Source: Gemmatimonadota bacterium (GTDB lineage Bacteria > Latescibacterota > UBA2968 > UBA8231). From it: DNA of 9,073 nt. Below are positions 6,400 through 9,073 of this stretch, piece by piece. The notes under the pieces were generated by a model, which made no database searches, had not been told where the DNA came from, and saw only the letters and a program-made list of their open reading frames with translations. Positions within the stretch are counted from its first letter, which is position 1, and every line of letters begins with the position of its first letter. A program made the translations under genes and the position numbers. The stretch spans positions 1 to 9,073 of the forward strand of contig PATE01000013.1 in the NCBI GenBank assembly GCA_002712305.1, read 5' to 3'.

Positions 6400-7164
6400 A
6401 TGGCATCAGTGAAAGTTACATTCTTGGGACACGCTTCCTTCCGTTTTGAGTCGGACAAGGGAACGGTGATCTACTTCGACCCATGGCTCGATGAGAATCC
6501 GACGGCCAAGTCCAAGGTCTCGCAGATTCGCAAGGCCGATATCGTGATCGCCTCACACGGTCACCACGATCATTGTGCCGACGCCTTCGCCATCTGCAAG
6601 AAGACGAAGGCGAAGTTCGTCAGCGGCTATGAGATGTGCGTCGTCGCTGAGGCCCATGGACTCAAGCTGGGCAGTCGCGCCGTGCCCCTGAACCCTGGTG
6701 GCTCACTGAAGGTGAAGGACGTGACCCTGACGATGACCCAGGCCGTGCATTCGGTGTCCCTGTCGCCCAGTCTCGGTGCGGCGCCGGAAGGGGGCCATTT
6801 TCATCCGGATGGCTCCGTTAGCGGGTATGTACTGGCTTTCGACAATGGCATCACGATCTACGACAGCGCCGACACCTGCCTGTTCTCGGACATGCAGTTG
6901 ATCAGCCAGATGCACGGCCCGCAGATCGCCATCCTACCCGTAGGAGGGAAGTACACCATGGGCGTGCGTGAGGCGGCGCGGGCGGCGAGTCTGATTCGCC
7001 CAGAGATCGTGATTCCCGCCCACTACGGAACCACCATGGGTCAGCCCGCCGATATCGGTGAACTGAAGCGCGGCGTGAAGTTCCTGTCGGCCAACACTCG
7101 CGTCGAGGAGCTGAAGGTGGGCAAGACGCTGACCTACACGGCGAGCCAGAGCAAGGTCAGTTGA
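6400..7164 (+). CDS. Metallo-beta-lactamase-fold metal-dependent hydrolase, UPF0173-like
   Basis: 254 residues, slightly longer than the roughly 225-230 usual for UPF0173. Seen: an opening VKVTFLGHASFRF strand; DPWLDENP at 27-34; the metal-binding motif SHGHHDH with H53, H55, D57 and H58; H117 in QAVHS; D158 in the SADT motif; LPVGGKYTMG at 179-188; and H208 in PAHYGT. All canonical dinuclear metal ligands are present, so it should be catalytically competent. There is no signal peptide, so it is probably cytoplasmic. The physiological substrate of UPF0173 proteins is not established. A GGHFHPDG insertion near 131-138 adds two His residues ahead of the second half of the sheet. It is transcribed divergently from the response regulator and separated from the efflux operon by a promoter-like region. 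No obvious partner gene is nearby. Confidence 0.88.
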   Translation: MASVKVTFLGHASFRFESDKGTVIYFDPWLDENPTAKSKVSQIRKADIVIASHGHHDHCADAFAICKKTKAKFVSGYEMCVVAEAHGLKLGSRAVPLNPGGSLKVKDVTLTMTQAVHSVSLSPSLGAAPEGGHFHPDGSVSGYVLAFDNGITIYDSADTCLFSDMQLISQMHGPQIAILPVGGKYTMGVREAARAASLIRPEIVIPAHYGTTMGQPADIGELKRGVKFLSANTRVEELKVGKTLTYTASQSKVS

Positions 7165-7205
7165 CCCGTTAAACATGGGCCCCTGTTCCCGCGTCCAACA
7201 TGACG

Positions 7206-7233
7206 TTGACGAACAAGGGCCAATCCGTAGAGT
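7206..7233 (+). promoter_or_regulatory. Predicted sigma-70-type promoter of the tetR-efflux operon
   Basis: TTGACG at 7206-7211 (5 of 6 to the -35 consensus) and TAGAGT at 7228-7233 (4 of 6 to the -10 consensus) are separated by 16 bp. Transcription would start near 7240, directly at the palindrome at 7242-7255, which makes the pair a coherent repressible promoter. Confidence 0.55.
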
Positions 7234-7241
7234 CTTTTCTG

Positions 7242-7255
7242 ACTGACCGGTCAGT
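7242..7255. promoter_or_regulatory. Perfect 14-bp palindrome, candidate TetR operator
   Basis: ACTGACCGGTCAGT is identical to its reverse complement. It covers the predicted transcription start and lies 44 nt ahead of the regulator's start codon. TetR-family repressors bind palindromes of this size and commonly repress themselves and an adjacent pump. Inference: the TetR protein encoded next to it binds here. Confidence 0.72.
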
Positions 7256-7299
7256 ACCATTTTCAGCCGAGACTGTGCCTCCCTCAGGTGATTGCCGCA

Positions 7300-7944
7300 G
7301 TGCCCGGATCTCAGACCATAGAGACCGCCACACCCGCACAGACACGACGCCGGCAGGCCATCGTCCGTGCCGCGGAACACCAGTTTGCCGAGCGACGATT
7401 CGATGAAGTGCTCATGGACGACGTCGCCGCCGAGGCTGGCGTCGGCAAGGGAACCCTCTATCGCTACTTCGAGGACAAGGAGTCTCTCTACTTCGCCGTC
7501 GTTATGGAAGGGTTTGATGCCCTCATCGAACGTCTGCACAATGCGGATGCCGCCAGCGACCCCGTCGAACGACTGCAGCAGACGGTGGGTAGCATCGTCG
7601 GCTATCTGCGCCGTGACCGTTTCTTCTTTCGTCTCATGGATCGCGATGAGGGAGAGGGTCGGCGTCGAGGGCTCAAGGCCGAATGGAAACGACGACGTTC
7701 GGCCCTGGTGGATGAGGTCGCTCAAGTACTGCGTGACGGCGCCCAGACGGGTGCCTTCGAGATACGGCATCTGCATATGGACGCGCAGATCCTTCTGGGC
7801 ATGGTCCGATCCTGTATGCGCTTCAATGAACAGGGTCTCGACGACGAGCAGATCGTGGCCGAGATCATCCGCATTTTCGTCCAAGGCGTGCGCCGCCACG
7901 AGCCACAACCAACGGGACATGGGAATGACGCAACATCGGAGTAG
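7300..7944 (+). CDS. TetR/AcrR-family transcriptional repressor
   Basis: Start chosen at GTG 7300: AGGTGA at 7286-7291 sits 8 nt upstream. The alternative GTG 7288 overlaps that site and adds only four residues. From 7300 the product is 214 residues, a normal TetR length. The N-terminal DNA-binding domain is clear: RRRQAIVRAAEHQFAERRF at 16-34, then the helix-turn-helix with VAAEAGVGKGTLYRYFEDKE at 42-61. The rest is a helical ligand-binding and dimerisation domain with no recognisable specificity motif. Its last 20 nt overlap the adaptor gene, so the two are translated from one message. With the palindrome upstream, the simplest reading is autorepression of an efflux operon relieved by a small-molecule ligand. 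The inducer cannot be inferred. Family call is near certain. Confidence 0.92.
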   Translation: MPGSQTIETATPAQTRRRQAIVRAAEHQFAERRFDEVLMDDVAAEAGVGKGTLYRYFEDKESLYFAVVMEGFDALIERLHNADAASDPVERLQQTVGSIVGYLRRDRFFFRLMDRDEGEGRRRGLKAEWKRRRSALVDEVAQVLRDGAQTGAFEIRHLHMDAQILLGMVRSCMRFNEQGLDDEQIVAEIIRIFVQGVRRHEPQPTGHGNDATSE

Positions 7945-9073
7945 ATCCAGCTGGGGCAGGACAACTCGCTTTGGTGCCTTCTTCGCCATCGGTGTGCTGA
8001 TGCTGGCGGGCTGCGGCGACGAAGAGGAGGCCGCCGGCAGCACCCGGCAGGCCGGGGGCCAGCGGGGGAATTGGGGCTCGGGACGTCCTGGCGGACGCCC
8101 CGCCGAATCGGCATCGATTCCGGTCAAGACCGAGCCCGTCGTGCGTGCGGAGATGACCAGCTACATCGAGACACACGCCCGCCTCGAGGCGGAGCGCTGG
8201 GTGCAGGTTGTGGCACGCACACAGGGCCTGGTGGAGAGGCTGGTTGCGGAAGAAGGAGATGAGGTTCGAGAGGGCGTGATTCTCCTTCAACTGGAAAAGC
8301 GGCAACTGCGGCTGCAGGTCGATCAGGCACAGGTCAGCCTCGAAGGGGCTCAGGCAACACACAAACGCACCCAGGCCCTGCACGAGAGGCAGCTGGTGAG
8401 TCAGGAGGAGTTCGAGAACGCCACGCAGCAGATGCAGAATGCCCAGGTCAATCTGAAGGAGGCGAACCTTCAGTTGGAGTACGCCGACGTGCGTGCCTCC
8501 ATCGACGGCGTTGTCATGGTACGCAATGTGGAACAGGGCGATCTGGTGCGGACCAACGACGTGGTGTTCTCCGTGGCTGATCTGAATCCCCTGCAGGCGC
8601 GCATCCGTGTTCCCGAGAAACGCATGGCCCAGATCCAGCAGGGCCAACAGGCCCGAGTCGTCGTCGATCCGGTACCCGATCGTGTGTTTTCCGCTCTTGT
8701 CCGCCGGATCAGCCCCGGTGTGGATCCAGCCAGTGGCACTGTGAAGGTGACCCTCGACGTGCCGCCCGATGACCAGCTGCGCCCTGGTATGTTCGCTACG
8801 ATTCGGATCGTGACGGATCGCCGCCCCGATGCACTCGTGATCCCCAAGAAGGCACTCGTGTTGGAGACGGACGAGGACGATCTGTTTGTCGTGCGAGAGG
8901 GTAAGGCTCAGCGTGTTCGTGTCGAGCTCGGCTACGTCGACGGCGAACGTGTCGAAGTTCGCGGTGGCCTTAGACTCGGCGATCAGGTGGTCACCGTCGG
9001 ACACGAGGGGCTCAAGGAAGGTGCCGATGTGCGTGTCGTCGGGGCTGAGGATCCCTCGCCCGTCGAGCAAGAG
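7925..9073 (+). CDS. RND/HlyD-type efflux periplasmic adaptor lipoprotein (3' end missing)
   Basis: The frame runs from ATG 7925 to the last base (383 codons, no stop), so the C-terminus is cut by the window edge; family length suggests little is missing. GGGA at 7914-7917 lies 7 nt before this ATG; ATG 7919, two codons upstream in frame, is an alternative. Seen: a lipoprotein signal with lipobox LAGC, Cys30 being the lipidation site; a Gly/Arg/Pro-rich linker at about 38-60; a first biotinyl-lipoyl half (VARTQGLVERLVAEEGDEV, about 96-114); an alpha-hairpin coiled coil at about 125-190; the second lipoyl half with ASIDGVVMVRNVEQGD; a beta-barrel segment with LRPGMFATIRIV; and a membrane-proximal segment with LKEGADVRVV. 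Function by family: bridges an inner-membrane RND or ABC pump to an outer-membrane channel. The 20-nt overlap with tetR indicates a shared transcript; the pump gene is expected downstream. Substrate unknown. Confidence 0.9.
   Translation, partial: MTQHRSRSSWGRTTRFGAFFAIGVLMLAGCGDEEEAAGSTRQAGGQRGNWGSGRPGGRPAESASIPVKTEPVVRAEMTSYIETHARLEAERWVQVVARTQGLVERLVAEEGDEVREGVILLQLEKRQLRLQVDQAQVSLEGAQATHKRTQALHERQLVSQEEFENATQQMQNAQVNLKEANLQLEYADVRASIDGVVMVRNVEQGDLVRTNDVVFSVADLNPLQARIRVPEKRMAQIQQGQQARVVVDPVPDRVFSALVRRISPGVDPASGTVKVTLDVPPDDQLRPGMFATIRIVTDRRPDALVIPKKALVLETDEDDLFVVREGKAQRVRVELGYVDGERVEVRGGLRLGDQVVTVGHEGLKEGADVRVVGAEDPSPVEQE

Noticed and set aside
6255-6458. Upstream extension of the response regulator to ATG 6458
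   Set aside because: It would add 68 residues unlike any receiver N-terminus and overlap the start of the divergent hydrolase gene; TTG 6254 gives the normal receiver beginning.
7172-7187. Near-palindrome AACATGGGCCCCTGTT after the hydrolase gene
   Set aside because: It has one mismatch pair, no loop and no T-tract, so it does not make a convincing terminator; too weak to call an operator.
6934-8127. 397-codon minus-strand open frame across the hydrolase, tetR and adaptor genes
   Set aside because: It runs antisense across three well-supported genes and their promoter region, with no domain signature.
7865-9070. 401-codon minus-strand open frame opposite the adaptor gene
   Set aside because: The plus strand here encodes a complete adaptor architecture with a lipobox; the antisense product is His/Leu-rich shadow sequence.
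1-9073. tRNA, rRNA, CRISPR array, insertion sequence or attachment site
   Set aside because: None was seen: no spaced direct repeats, transposase or integrase motifs, and the non-coding gaps are short.

Overview
The window reads as bacterial chromosome: GC-rich, tightly packed, with GC-rich third codon positions. Three features point to a Gram-negative envelope: a predicted outer-membrane barrel protein, a lipoprotein periplasmic adaptor of the RND efflux type, and a protein ending in a type IX/FlgD-like C-terminal sorting module with the common NxPNPFNPST signature. That tail is typical of the FCB group and related uncultivated phyla (Latescibacterota, Krumholzibacteriota, Eisenbacteria and similar). 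I cannot place the organism more precisely, and nothing looks recently mobile: no insertion sequence, integrase, tRNA, rRNA or CRISPR array was seen.

Layout, left to right. (1) 1-1154, plus strand: the 3' part of a DUF3179-family protein with the sorting tail, closed by a good Rho-independent terminator at 1181-1214. (2) 1263-5166, plus strand: a probable two-gene operon. The first gene encodes a 797-residue fusion of a thioredoxin-reductase-like flavoprotein with a NapH/NosR-like polytopic iron-sulfur membrane module. The second encodes a signal-peptide-bearing, coiled-coil plus beta-barrel protein of the alginate-export/porin type. (3) 5173-6254, minus strand, convergent: a receiver-domain response regulator whose phosphoacceptor Asp is Asn. 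Its C-terminal third is disrupted by an apparent 1-nt frameshift and then an in-frame amber codon; the original tail remains readable to 5173. (4) 6400-7164, plus strand, divergent from (3): a UPF0173-like metallo-beta-lactamase-fold hydrolase. (5) 7300 to the window end, plus strand: a TetR regulator and an overlapping RND/HlyD-type adaptor lipoprotein, preceded by a promoter-like sequence and a perfect 14-bp palindrome that is a strong operator candidate. The adaptor is open at the right edge; its inner-membrane pump is expected just beyond.

How the genes work together. The TetR-adaptor pair is a standard self-regulated efflux operon. The most unusual locus is the flavoprotein/iron-sulfur fusion. 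Its sequence order suggests a circularly permuted flavin fold: the motif that normally closes the FAD site at the C-terminus lies at the N-terminus, and the position where it would normally follow is occupied by the membrane electron-transfer module. The inferred role is to move electrons from NAD(P)H through FAD to membrane-bound [4Fe-4S] clusters. The terminal acceptor, and why an outer-membrane channel is co-transcribed, cannot be read from the sequence.
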